Of a DNA stretch of 64,000 bases, positions 18,639 to 27,288 are shown in pieces (within the stretch, counting starts at the first letter, position 1; each line of letters begins with the position of its first letter). Made by a program: the position numbers and the translations under genes. The stretch is from positions 1 through 64,000 of the forward strand of contig JACKDL010000025.1 in NCBI GenBank assembly GCA_020633555.1, written 5' to 3'. Source of the stretch: Myxococcales bacterium (GTDB lineage Bacteria; Myxococcota_A; Bradymonadia; UBA7976; UBA1532). The notes beneath the pieces are model-generated. The model saw only the letters and a program-made list of their open reading frames with translations. It did no database searches and was not told where the DNA came from.

Positions 18639-19052
18639 GTGACCCGAGCAGAAGGGCATCAGGTGCTGGTTGTTGAGGACGATCCCGATCACGTCCTCCT
18701 GCTGCGCCGTGCCCTCCGGCCGCTGAAGGGTTCGCTCCACCTCGAGGTGGCCCCCGACGGGCAGTCGGCCCTGGAGCGGCTGCGCGCAGGGGCCCACCCC
18801 GATCTGATCCTGCTGGACATCAACATGCCGCGGGTCTCGGGGCTCGAAGTCCTCGAGGCCATCAAGGGCGATCCGGCCCTCGCCGACATCCCCACGGTGA
18901 TGCTCACCACCTCGGCCCGTGAAGAGGATCGCAGCGCCTCGCTCTCCCGCGGGGCCAACGAGTTCTACACCAAGCCCGTGAGCTTCCGGCGCTTCAGCGA
19001 GACCCTGCTCAGCCTGGTCTGCCGGTACACGCAGCTCACCCCTACGCCTTGA
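18639..19052 (+). CDS. single-domain response regulator (Rcp1/CheY-like)
   Basis: The protein has 137 residues from GTG 18639, chosen because AGGAG lies 8 nt upstream. An earlier TTG at 18582 would add 19 residues with no homology. The receiver domain has the acidic pair in VLVVEDDPDH, phospho-acceptor Asp in LILLDINMP, Thr in VMLTTSA and Lys in FYTKPVS. There is no output domain, and the LLLRRAL and SGLEVLEAIK segments resemble the Rcp1 type that pairs with phytochrome-like or hybrid histidine kinases. No kinase gene is adjacent. Confidence 0.92.
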   Translation: MTRAEGHQVLVVEDDPDHVLLLRRALRPLKGSLHLEVAPDGQSALERLRAGAHPDLILLDINMPRVSGLEVLEAIKGDPALADIPTVMLTTSAREEDRSASLSRGANEFYTKPVSFRRFSETLLSLVCRYTQLTPTP

Positions 19053-19070
19053 GCCCCAAGGGCGGGCCGC

Positions 19071-19099
19071 TTGGCAAGCGACGCGGCGCCCCTGATACT
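19071..19099 (+). promoter_or_regulatory. sigma-70-like promoter
   Basis: TTGGCA at 19071-19076 and GATACT at 19094-19099 are 17 bp apart, 40 bp before the GTG at 19140. It lies just after the response-regulator stop, so the next gene can be expressed on its own. Confidence 0.5.
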
Positions 19100-19139
19100 G
19101 CGCGCTGACGCGTCGGGGGAATCAAAGGAGGGAGCGCCC

Positions 19140-19499
19140 GTGGATTACAAGCTGTATGCGAAGCTGGCCATCACCGGCATCATCATCTTCTGCGCCGTGC
19201 AGTACTCGCTGGTGTACGTCAACCGCACCCAACTCAAGAGCATCATGGAGTCCGAGGCGCTGGACGCCCGCCGGGCCAACGTGCGGGACGAAGAGTCGCT
19301 GATCAACTCGATCATCCGCCGAGCCGAGGGCTCGAACATCGACATCCCCGAGGACCTGGAGATCTGGACCGAGGGGGTCGAGGACGACAACCCCGACCTC
19401 ATCGTGCACGCCGACTACACGCACCCGGTGAAGCTGCTGGTCTACACCCACCGGCTGCGGTTGAGCATCGACGCGCTCGCCGAGGCGCCCGACCAGTAG
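19140..19499 (+). CDS. small membrane-anchored protein, unknown function
   Basis: The protein has 119 residues from GTG 19140, which has GGAGGGAG 6 nt upstream. One N-terminal membrane helix (LAITGIIIFCAVQYSLVYV) is followed by a charged, probably exported domain of about 90 residues containing IIRRAEGSNIDIPEDLEIW and HPVKLLVYTHRLRLSIDAL. It looks pilin-like in layout but has no prepilin cleavage site. No family recognised. Confidence 0.75.
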   Translation: MDYKLYAKLAITGIIIFCAVQYSLVYVNRTQLKSIMESEALDARRANVRDEESLINSIIRRAEGSNIDIPEDLEIWTEGVEDDNPDLIVHADYTHPVKLLVYTHRLRLSIDALAEAPDQ

Positions 19500-19552
19500 G
19501 CACCGACGCCCCGGGGGCCCGCGGGCCTCCGGAGCGCCCGGACCCAAGTCGC

Positions 19553-22201
19553 TCAGCCCGCCAGCCCGGCCACGATGCCAGGCACCTGCCCCATCACCTC
19601 GGCCAGCTTCTCGGGCGCCTTGCCGCCGCCCTGAGCGAAGTCCGGCCGACCGCCGCCCCGACCATCGAGCAGCTCGGTGACCGCGCCGACGATCTTGCCG
19701 GCGTGGAAGCGCTTGTCGCCCTTGAGCTGGGGCCCCACGGCCGCGATGACGGCCGCCTTGCCCTCCAGCTCGGCGCCCAGCACCACCAGGCCGCCCGGCT
19801 GCTTGTCGCGCAGCTTGTCCACCAGGTTCGCCAGGGTCTCGCGGGCGTCCACGTCCACCTTGGCGCACACCAGCGACACCCCGGCCACGGTCACCGCGTC
19901 GGCCAGCAGGCTGTCGGCGTCCACCCCGGCGCCCGCCTGGCGAGCCTTCTCCAGGGCCTTCTTCAGGTCACGGATGTCGTTGAGCATGGCCTCGACCCGC
20001 TCGCTGATCCGCCCCTCGTCCACCTTCAGGTTCAGGGCCACCTCACGCAGGGCCCGGCGGTGGGCGTTGGCCACGGCGTCCGCCGCGTGCCCCACCACCG
20101 CCTCCACCCGGCGCACGCCGGCAGCCACGGCGCCCTGGCTCACCAGCCGGAAGTGGCCGATGTCGCCCGTGCGGTGCACGTGGTTGCCGCCGCACAGCTC
20201 GAAGCTGTCGCTGCCGGCGCGCACGGTGCGCACCTCATCGCCGTACTTCTCGCCGAACAAGGCCGTGACGCCCTGGGCCTTGGCGTCGTCCAGGGCCACG
20301 CCCTCGGTGACGACCACGGGCTCGTTGGCGCGGATGCGGGCGTTGACCCAGGCCTCCACCGCCTCCACCTGCTCCACGCTCAGCGCGTCGGGGTGGCTGA
20401 AGTCGAAGCGGGTGCGATCGGGGTCCACCACCGAGCCCTTCTGCTCCACGTGCGGCCCCAGCACCGCCTTCAGCGCGGCGTGCATCAGGTGGGTGGCAGA
20501 GTGGTGGATGGTCTTCTTGGCGCGGCGGGCGGTGTCCACCACCACCAACACCTCGTCGCCGGGCTCCAACGCCACCGAGCCCTCCACCAGAGTGCCCCGG
20601 TGGTGGATGATGCCGTTGATCTTCTGCACATCCTCGACGGCGATGGAGAAGTCGGGCCCCTCGATGCGGCCCTGGTCGGCCACCTCACCGCCGCTCTCGG
20701 CGTACAGCGGCGTCTGATCGAGCACGAACTCGAAGGCGCCTTCGTCGCCGAGCGGCCGCCAGCGCTGCACCGTGGTGGTCAGCCGCTCCAGCCCGTAGGC
20801 TGCGAAGCCGCGCCCGCCGCCCTCGGCCAGCACATTCCAGTCACCGTCGCCGTCGTAGAACTTCTGGTGCGCCCGGGAGCGCTCGCGGGCCTCGGTCATG
20901 GCCGCGGTGAAGCCGGCCTCGTCCACGCTGAAGCCGTGCTCCTCGGCCTCGATGCGGGTGAGGTCCACCGGGAAGCCGTAGGTGTCGTAGAGCTCGAAGG
21001 CCGTGTCGCCCGGGATCACCGACGACTCGCCGCCCGCCTTCAGATCCGCCATCACCGCGTGGATGCGGCCCATGCCCCGATCGATGGTGCGGAAGAAGCG
21101 GCCCTCCTCCTCCTGGATGGCCGCCGCAGTGTTGCTCAGGATGTGCCCGGGCAGGTCGTACACCCCGTCGAACACCTCGGCCACCGCCGGCACGAACTTG
21201 TGCAGGAAGGGTCCCTCGAAGCCCAGCCGGCGGCCGTGGCGCACGGCCCGGCGCAGGATGCGGCGCAGCACGTACTCGCGCCCGTCCCGGCCAAACTGCC
21301 CGCCCTCGCTGATGGTGAAGGTCAGCGAGCGCAGGTGATCGGCGATGACCTGCAGATCCACCCGCTGCTTGGGATCGTTCCAGTTGGCGCCGGCCTCGGC
21401 CATCACCCGCTTGATGATGGGCTGGAACAGGTCGGTGCCATAGGCGGTGACCTGCCCCTGCAGGATCATGGTGATGCGCTCCATGCCCATGCCGGTGTCC
21501 ACCGACTGCATGGCCAGCGGCTCGATGGAGCCGTCATCGAAGCGCTGCGACTCCATGAACACGTTGTTCCAGAACTCCATGTAGCGGTCGCCTTCGCCGC
21601 CCATGTAGTCCTGCGGCCCGGTGCCCGCCTCGGGGCCCAGGTCGTAGAACAGCTCGGTGCAGGGCCCGCAGGGGCCGGTGGGCCCCATGCTCCAGAAGTT
21701 CTCCTCGTCGCCCTTCTCCACGTCGCCGAAGCGGTAGATGCGCTTGGGATCGATGCCGATGTCATCGGCCCACAGGGCGAAGGCCTCGTCGTCGGTCTTG
21801 TACACCGACACATAGATGCGGTCGGGATCCAGCCCGTAGACGTTGGTGGACAGGTCCCACGCCATGCGGATGGTGTCGCGCTTGTAGTAGTCGCCGAAGG
21901 ACCAGTTGCCGAGCATCTCGAACCAGGTCAGGTGCCGGCCGTCCTTGCCCACCGCGTCCAGATCGTTGTGCTTGCCGCCCACCCGCATGCACTTCTGCAC
22001 GGACGTGGCGCGGGTGTAGTCGCGCTTCTCCTCGCCGAGCAGCAGCGCCTTGAACTGGTTCATGCCGGCGTTGGTGAACAGCAGGGTCGGATCATCGCGG
22101 GGGATGATGGGCGACGACGGCACCTCGCGGTGCGGGAGGCTGGCGTTCTTGGCGAAGTAGTCCAGGAACGTGCGCCGGATGCGCTTCTGGTCCCAGCTCA
22201 T
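19553..22201 (-). CDS. alaS: alanyl-tRNA synthetase
   Basis: The protein has 882 residues, typical length. The class II catalytic core starts near residue 5 (IRRTFLDYFAKN) and contains LFTNAGMNQFK and RDGRHLTWFEMLGNWSFGDY. The editing domain has the zinc-binding HSATHLMHAAL and the later ELCGGNHVHRTGDIG (usually CGGTH), followed by the DHHA1-like C-terminal domain. ATG 22201 has GGAGG 5 nt upstream. A TTG four codons earlier is unlikely. It lies 67 bp downstream of tyrS in the same orientation. Confidence 0.97.
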   Translation of the reverse strand: MSWDQKRIRRTFLDYFAKNASLPHREVPSSPIIPRDDPTLLFTNAGMNQFKALLLGEEKRDYTRATSVQKCMRVGGKHNDLDAVGKDGRHLTWFEMLGNWSFGDYYKRDTIRMAWDLSTNVYGLDPDRIYVSVYKTDDEAFALWADDIGIDPKRIYRFGDVEKGDEENFWSMGPTGPCGPCTELFYDLGPEAGTGPQDYMGGEGDRYMEFWNNVFMESQRFDDGSIEPLAMQSVDTGMGMERITMILQGQVTAYGTDLFQPIIKRVMAEAGANWNDPKQRVDLQVIADHLRSLTFTISEGGQFGRDGREYVLRRILRRAVRHGRRLGFEGPFLHKFVPAVAEVFDGVYDLPGHILSNTAAAIQEEEGRFFRTIDRGMGRIHAVMADLKAGGESSVIPGDTAFELYDTYGFPVDLTRIEAEEHGFSVDEAGFTAAMTEARERSRAHQKFYDGDGDWNVLAEGGGRGFAAYGLERLTTTVQRWRPLGDEGAFEFVLDQTPLYAESGGEVADQGRIEGPDFSIAVEDVQKINGIIHHRGTLVEGSVALEPGDEVLVVVDTARRAKKTIHHSATHLMHAALKAVLGPHVEQKGSVVDPDRTRFDFSHPDALSVEQVEAVEAWVNARIRANEPVVVTEGVALDDAKAQGVTALFGEKYGDEVRTVRAGSDSFELCGGNHVHRTGDIGHFRLVSQGAVAAGVRRVEAVVGHAADAVANAHRRALREVALNLKVDEGRISERVEAMLNDIRDLKKALEKARQAGAGVDADSLLADAVTVAGVSLVCAKVDVDARETLANLVDKLRDKQPGGLVVLGAELEGKAAVIAAVGPQLKGDKRFHAGKIVGAVTELLDGRGGGRPDFAQGGGKAPEKLAEVMGQVPGIVAGLAG

Positions 22202-22268
22202 GGTGTCCTCCAACCGGGGGCCCCGGGGGGGGCCGCGGCAATTCTCTGGCCTGTCTTGCGAAAGTCGG

Positions 22269-23483
22269 TCAGCCGATGCGCACGCGGGCGAAGTGGCGCT
22301 TGCCCTTCTGCACCAGGTACTCGCCGGGCTCGGTGAGGTTGAAGCGGTCGTCCGTCACCACCTCGCCGTCGATCTTCACCCCGCCGCCCTTCACGTCGCG
22401 GCGGGCCTGGCTGGTGCTGGCGGTCATCCCCGCGCGCTTCAGCAGTTCGCAGATCCACAACGGCAGCGCCGCGCCCTCGATGACCACCTCGGGCACCTCG
22501 TCGGGCACGTCCTTGTTACGGAACACCGAGATGAAGTGCTGCTCGGCGGCCTGGGCCGCGTCGGCGTCGTGGTACTGGGCCACGATCTCGCGGCCCAGCC
22601 GCATCTTGGCGTCCCGCGGGTGGAGCGCGCCGGACGCCAGGGCCGTCAGGATCTCCTGGGTGTCCGCCAACGGCAGCCGCGTGGCCAGCGTGTAGTAGTC
22701 GGCCATGCGATCGTCCGGGATGGACATCACCTTGCCGTACATGTCCTCGGGCGCGTCGGCCAGGCCGACATAGTTGCCCAGGCTCTGGCTCATCTTCTCG
22801 GTGCCGTCGGTGCCCACCAGCATCGGCATGATCATGATGGCCTGCGGGTCCTGCCCGAAGAGCTGCTGGATCTCGCGGCCCATCAGCTCGTTGAACTTCT
22901 GGTCGCTGCCGTTGATGGTGATGTCGCTCTCCAGGGCGTAGGAGTCGTAGCCCTGCAGCACCGGGTACAGGAACTCGTGCACGTACACCGGCAGCCCGTT
23001 GCTCAGGCGGCGCTGGAACATGTCGCGCTCCCACAGCCGGGCGGCCGAGATCCGGGTGCCCAGCTTCAGGAAGTCCAGCAGGCTCTTGGGCCCCAGCCAC
23101 TCGCTGTTGCGGCGGATCACCAGGGTCTCGGTGTCGAGCACCCGGTCCACCTGGGTGAGCATGCTCTCGATGTTCGCCTCGATCTGGGCGTCGGTGAGCT
23201 GCGGCCGGGTCTTGTCCTTGCCGGTGGGATCGCCGATGCGGCTGGTGTAGTCGCCGATGAGCAGCACCACCGTGTGGCCGGCGTCCTGGAAGCGCCGCAT
23301 GGCCTGGTAGTTCACCGCGTAGCCCAGGTGCAGGTCGCGCGCGGTGGGATCCACGCCGTGCTTCACCACCAGGCGCTTGCCGCTGCGGATCTTCTTCTCG
23401 AGCGCCTCGCGCCCGATGACCTCGATGGATCCCTGGAAGAGCTCGTCGAGGTCGATTTCGGTGTTCACCGGGCGCACGGGCAC
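22269..23483 (-). CDS. tyrS: tyrosyl-tRNA synthetase
   Basis: The protein has 404 residues. The class I signature reads PTARDLHLGYAV (HIGH-type, residues 46-57), and the second motif GTDGTEKMSQSLGN has KMSQS (230-234). The C-terminal S4 RNA-binding domain has QARRDVKGGGVKIDGEVV. It lacks the longer TyrRS inserts and belongs to the TyrS2-like group with KMSxS. The GTG at 23483 directly abuts a GGGGGGA site; a GTG two codons on (23477) is better spaced and may be the true start. Confidence 0.95.
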   Translation of the reverse strand: MPVRPVNTEIDLDELFQGSIEVIGREALEKKIRSGKRLVVKHGVDPTARDLHLGYAVNYQAMRRFQDAGHTVVLLIGDYTSRIGDPTGKDKTRPQLTDAQIEANIESMLTQVDRVLDTETLVIRRNSEWLGPKSLLDFLKLGTRISAARLWERDMFQRRLSNGLPVYVHEFLYPVLQGYDSYALESDITINGSDQKFNELMGREIQQLFGQDPQAIMIMPMLVGTDGTEKMSQSLGNYVGLADAPEDMYGKVMSIPDDRMADYYTLATRLPLADTQEILTALASGALHPRDAKMRLGREIVAQYHDADAAQAAEQHFISVFRNKDVPDEVPEVVIEGAALPLWICELLKRAGMTASTSQARRDVKGGGVKIDGEVVTDDRFNLTEPGEYLVQKGKRHFARVRIG

Positions 23484-23509
23484 TCCCCCCTGGACCAGAA
23501 GCGCGTCTT

Positions 23510-23537
23510 TCTATGCTTGGCGGCCGATGGGTGTCAA
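23510..23537 (-). promoter_or_regulatory. sigma-70-like promoter of tyrS-alaS
   Basis: On the minus strand TTGACA (23537-23532) is followed 16 bp later by CATAGA (23515-23510). The GTG start lies about 27 nt beyond. The first nine bases TTGACACCC match the dnaK promoter. Confidence 0.45.
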
Positions 23538-23589
23538 CGGCGCCCGCCCGCGGATTGCCGGCGCCGCGGCGGTGTGCTTGAGTGTCGCC

Positions 23590-23970
23590 GTGGGACCGCG
23601 GACCTTATGGCTGATGCTCGCCCTGGTGGGCTGCACCGACGAGCGCCTGGCGGCGCTCGACGGCACGTGGGTGGTCGACGAGGCCGCGCTGGCCACCGAT
23701 CCGCGCCTGGCCGATCTGCCCGCTGAGGTGCAGGCGCAGGCCGCTCAGGCGGCGAGCGCGGCCGTGGGCGCGCCGCTGGTGCTCCGCGACGGCGCGCGCT
23801 GGATCGACGGCGCGCCCGCCGGCCGGCTGCAGGTGGCGCCCGGCGATGACCTGCGGCTCGTCGGCCCCGACGGCGCCCAGATCCAGGTGGAGCGCCCCTC
23901 CGCCGACCGCATGATCTGGGTGCAGGGCCGACGACGCCTGCCGCTGCGCCGCGCTGAGGGGACGCCGTGA
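23590..23970 (+). CDS. tandem lipoprotein family, copy 1
   Basis: The protein has about 126 residues. The signal VGPRTLWLMLALVGC gives a lipobox cysteine near residue 15. The mature part opens LDGTWVVDEAALATDP and continues LPAEVQAQAAQAASA, matching the two following genes in the same order. A beta-rich C-terminus follows (LQVAPGDDLRLVGPDG). The start is uncertain: GTG 23590 gives a normal lipoprotein signal, but no clear ribosome site is visible. The stop overlaps the next start (GTGA). Confidence 0.65.
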   Translation: MGPRTLWLMLALVGCTDERLAALDGTWVVDEAALATDPRLADLPAEVQAQAAQAASAAVGAPLVLRDGARWIDGAPAGRLQVAPGDDLRLVGPDGAQIQVERPSADRMIWVQGRRRLPLRRAEGTP

Positions 23971-24392
23971 CCGCCGCGCGCATGGCCTGGTCCGGCACGC
24001 TCCTGCTGGCCTGGAGTCTGCAGTTCGCGGCCTGCCGGCGACCGCCCGACGAGCTGCTGGGCGAGTGGGTGGTGGACACCGAGGGTCTGGCCGCCGTGCC
24101 CGAGATCGCGGCCCTGCCGCCCGACCAGCAGCGGCAGGCGGTGGCCCTGGCCAGCCGGCTCATGGGCGACGCCCGCGTCACCCTGCGGGGCGACGGCACC
24201 GTCGTCCGCGAGCGGGCGGGCGAGCGCCTGCGCGGCCGCTGGCAGGTGGTGCGTCGCGACGAGAAGACGGTGGTGCTGCAGGTGACCCGCGACGAGCATC
24301 CGCCCGAGCGGTGGACCCTGGCCTTGCGCGGCCCCGATCGAATGACACTGACCGTGCCCTCGGGGCACGCCCTGGTTTTGAGGCGAAGATGA
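23967..24392 (+). CDS. tandem lipoprotein family, copy 2
   Basis: The protein has 141 residues, starting at GTG 23967 over the previous stop. Signal peptide and lipobox LQFAAC precede LLGEWVVDTEGLAAVPEIAAL and PPDQQRQAVALASRLMG. The C-terminal part RLRGRWQVVRRDEKTVVLQV looks like a small lipocalin/calycin-like beta sheet (stability or ligand-binding fold), but I cannot name a family. The stop overlaps copy 3 (ATGA). Confidence 0.75.
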   Translation: MTAARMAWSGTLLLAWSLQFAACRRPPDELLGEWVVDTEGLAAVPEIAALPPDQQRQAVALASRLMGDARVTLRGDGTVVRERAGERLRGRWQVVRRDEKTVVLQVTRDEHPPERWTLALRGPDRMTLTVPSGHALVLRRR

Positions 24393-25012
24393 CCCGCGCC
24401 GTTGCCCGCTCCTCCCTGCTCCGTTCCGTGAGCGCCGCCGCCCTGTGCGTGGCGGCCCTGGCCTGCTCCAAGCCCGCCGATCCTCCGGCCGCCGCGCCCG
24501 GCGGCGAGGTGCGCTCCGCACCCGCGTCGGACGCCCTGCAGAAGGCCCTGCTCGGGGCCTGGCGCTTGGATCAGCAGGCGCTGGCGAGGGACCCCGAGAT
24601 CGCGAAGCTGCCCCCCGACGCGAAGGCCCAGGCCATGGTGGTGCTCCGCGGCCTCATGGAAGGCACCCGCATGCAGTTCGGCGCCGACGGTGCCCTGCAG
24701 ATGACCTTTGGCAAGCGCACCCAGACGGGCCGCTACACCATCGTGGGCGCCCAGGGCGCGGCGCTGACCCTCGAGACCACCACCGGCGAAGGCGAGCGGG
24801 CCAAGACGGAGCGCATCACGGCGCGCGTCGAGGGCGATCGGCTGACGGTGACGGGGCCGGACGGCAAGGCGCTGGATCTCATCCGCGAGGGGTCGGCCCT
24901 GGAGACGCAGGCGCCGGCGGCGCCCGCCTCGCAGGCCGCGCCCACCTCGCAGGCGGCGACCACCAGCGACGCCGCGCCCCCCTCGGCAGCGGCGCCGGCG
25001 ACCACCGAGTAG
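24389..25012 (+). CDS. tandem lipoprotein family, copy 3
   Basis: The protein has 207 residues. Lipobox AALAC is followed by a Pro/Ala linker, then LLGAWRLDQQALARDPEIAKL and PPDAKAQAMVVLRGLMEG, then a beta-rich region (GRYTIVGAQGAALTLETTTG). It ends in a 40-residue Ala/Pro/Ser/Thr tail absent from copies 1 and 2. It is the most divergent member. The three genes form a coupled series, presumably from serial duplication. Confidence 0.75.
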   Translation: MTRAVARSSLLRSVSAAALCVAALACSKPADPPAAAPGGEVRSAPASDALQKALLGAWRLDQQALARDPEIAKLPPDAKAQAMVVLRGLMEGTRMQFGADGALQMTFGKRTQTGRYTIVGAQGAALTLETTTGEGERAKTERITARVEGDRLTVTGPDGKALDLIREGSALETQAPAAPASQAAPTSQAATTSDAAPPSAAAPATTE

Positions 25013-25043
25013 CCCCTGCCGCCCGCCCGACCGGGCGGGACGC

Positions 25044-25494
25044 TCAGCCCCCGCCCGGGTGCGACCAGAACTTCGGGAGCATGGACTCCAGCACCCCGCC
25101 GCGCAGCAGCCCCATGCCGATGGGGTGATCGTCCGGATCCCGCAGGATCACCAGCCCGTCCCCGTCCTCGGGGTGCCCCTCCAGGGCCAGCGTCTGGCGC
25201 TCCAGCAGGGCGTCGAGCTGTTCGTGCGTGAGGCGCAACGTGTTGCGGGTGGCCGCGCCCCCGAAGCGCTGGATGAACACGGACGTGGGCTTGAAGATGC
25301 GCCCCTTCATCCGCGACACCAGGATGCCGAAGGCCTCGGGCCGCAGCCCGGGCGGCGGCACCAGATCCTTATGGGCCACCCACACCGGCTTGGCGGACGG
25401 GCGCTGCCAGAAGCGGTGTTCGGCGAAGGCCTCGGGCGGGATGCCGAACCACCGCGTCAGCGGGCCCGTCACCTCGGACGGGTCCGCCAGGGGC

Positions 25495-25517
<23 letters not shown>
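25044..25517 (-). CDS. C-terminal PUA-like half of an RsmF-type rRNA methyltransferase
   Basis: The protein has 157 residues from a TTG at 25517 that lies inside the preceding methyltransferase gene. The sequence RWFGIPPEAFAEH, PEAFGILVSRMKGRIFKPTS and the end GMGLLRGGVLESMLPKFW match the C-terminal domains that follow the catalytic domain of RsmF/YebU. The two frames overlap by 23 nt, and the upstream gene ends with CTT TGA. It may be a separately made RNA-binding subunit, or the second half of one protein joined by a +1 frameshift at that site. Confidence 0.75.
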
Positions 25518-26433
<916 letters not shown>

Positions 26434-26442
26434 CGGCGCGGA

Positions 26443-27288
26443 TTAGCCCTTCACGCCCCCCGAGGTCAAGCCGCCCACCAGATGCTTCTGCAACGCGAAG
26501 AACAAGGCCATCACGGGCGCGCTCACGATCAGCGCCCCGGCGGCGAAGTGGCCCCACTCCGTGGTGTAGTCGCCCACGAAGGCCTGCAGCCGCACCGGCA
26601 AGGTGTAGGCCCGCTCGTCGCTCATGAAGGTGGCCGCCAGGATGTACTCGTTCCAGGCGGTCATGAAGCTGAACAGCGCGGTGACGGCGATGGCCGGCCG
26701 GCTCAGGGGCAGGATGATCCGCCAGAAGATGGTGAACTGGCTCGCCCCGTCCATCAGGGCGCTCTCTTCCAGATCCTTCGGGATGGTGTCGAAGTAGCCC
26801 TTCAGCATGAACACGCAGAACGGGATGGCGGTGGTGCTGTACACGAGCACCAGGCCCAGCATGCGATCCAGCAGCCCCAGCCAGTCCATGAGCTGATACA
26901 GCGGGATCATCATCATGGTGCCCGGGAACATCTGGGTCACCAGGAAGGCCGCCAGCCCCGCCCGTCGCCCCGGGAACCGGAAGCGGCTGAAGGCGTAGGC
27001 CGCCGTGCACGCCAGGAACACCCCCACCAGGGTCGTCACCCCCGACACCACGGTGGAGTTCAGAAGCTGCCGCCCGAACAGCGGATCGCCCACGATGTCG
27101 GCGAAGTTCTGCAGGCTGAACTCTGTGGGCAGCGGGTTCAGCCCGGTGGCGAAGTCCTGGCTGGGCCGCAGCGCCATCTTGATGACCCACAGCACCGGGA
27201 ACAGCGTGCCCACCGTGAACACGATGAGCAGCGCGTGGGTGGCCCAGCGCACGGGCGGCCTGGGATCGGTGTGCTCGTGGGCGCTCAT
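26443..27288 (-). CDS. malG: sugar ABC transporter permease, MalG type
   Basis: The protein has 281 residues and six predicted membrane segments. The binding-protein-dependent transport motif EESALMDGASQFTIFWRIILP (coupling helix that meets the ATPase) lies near 190-210. Its length and the N-terminal VLWVIKMALR and C-terminal LTSGGVKG match MalG of maltose/maltodextrin importers. ATG overlaps the malF stop by 4 nt. Confidence 0.9.
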   Translation of the reverse strand: MSAHEHTDPRPPVRWATHALLIVFTVGTLFPVLWVIKMALRPSQDFATGLNPLPTEFSLQNFADIVGDPLFGRQLLNSTVVSGVTTLVGVFLACTAAYAFSRFRFPGRRAGLAAFLVTQMFPGTMMMIPLYQLMDWLGLLDRMLGLVLVYSTTAIPFCVFMLKGYFDTIPKDLEESALMDGASQFTIFWRIILPLSRPAIAVTALFSFMTAWNEYILAATFMSDERAYTLPVRLQAFVGDYTTEWGHFAAGALIVSAPVMALFFALQKHLVGGLTSGGVKG

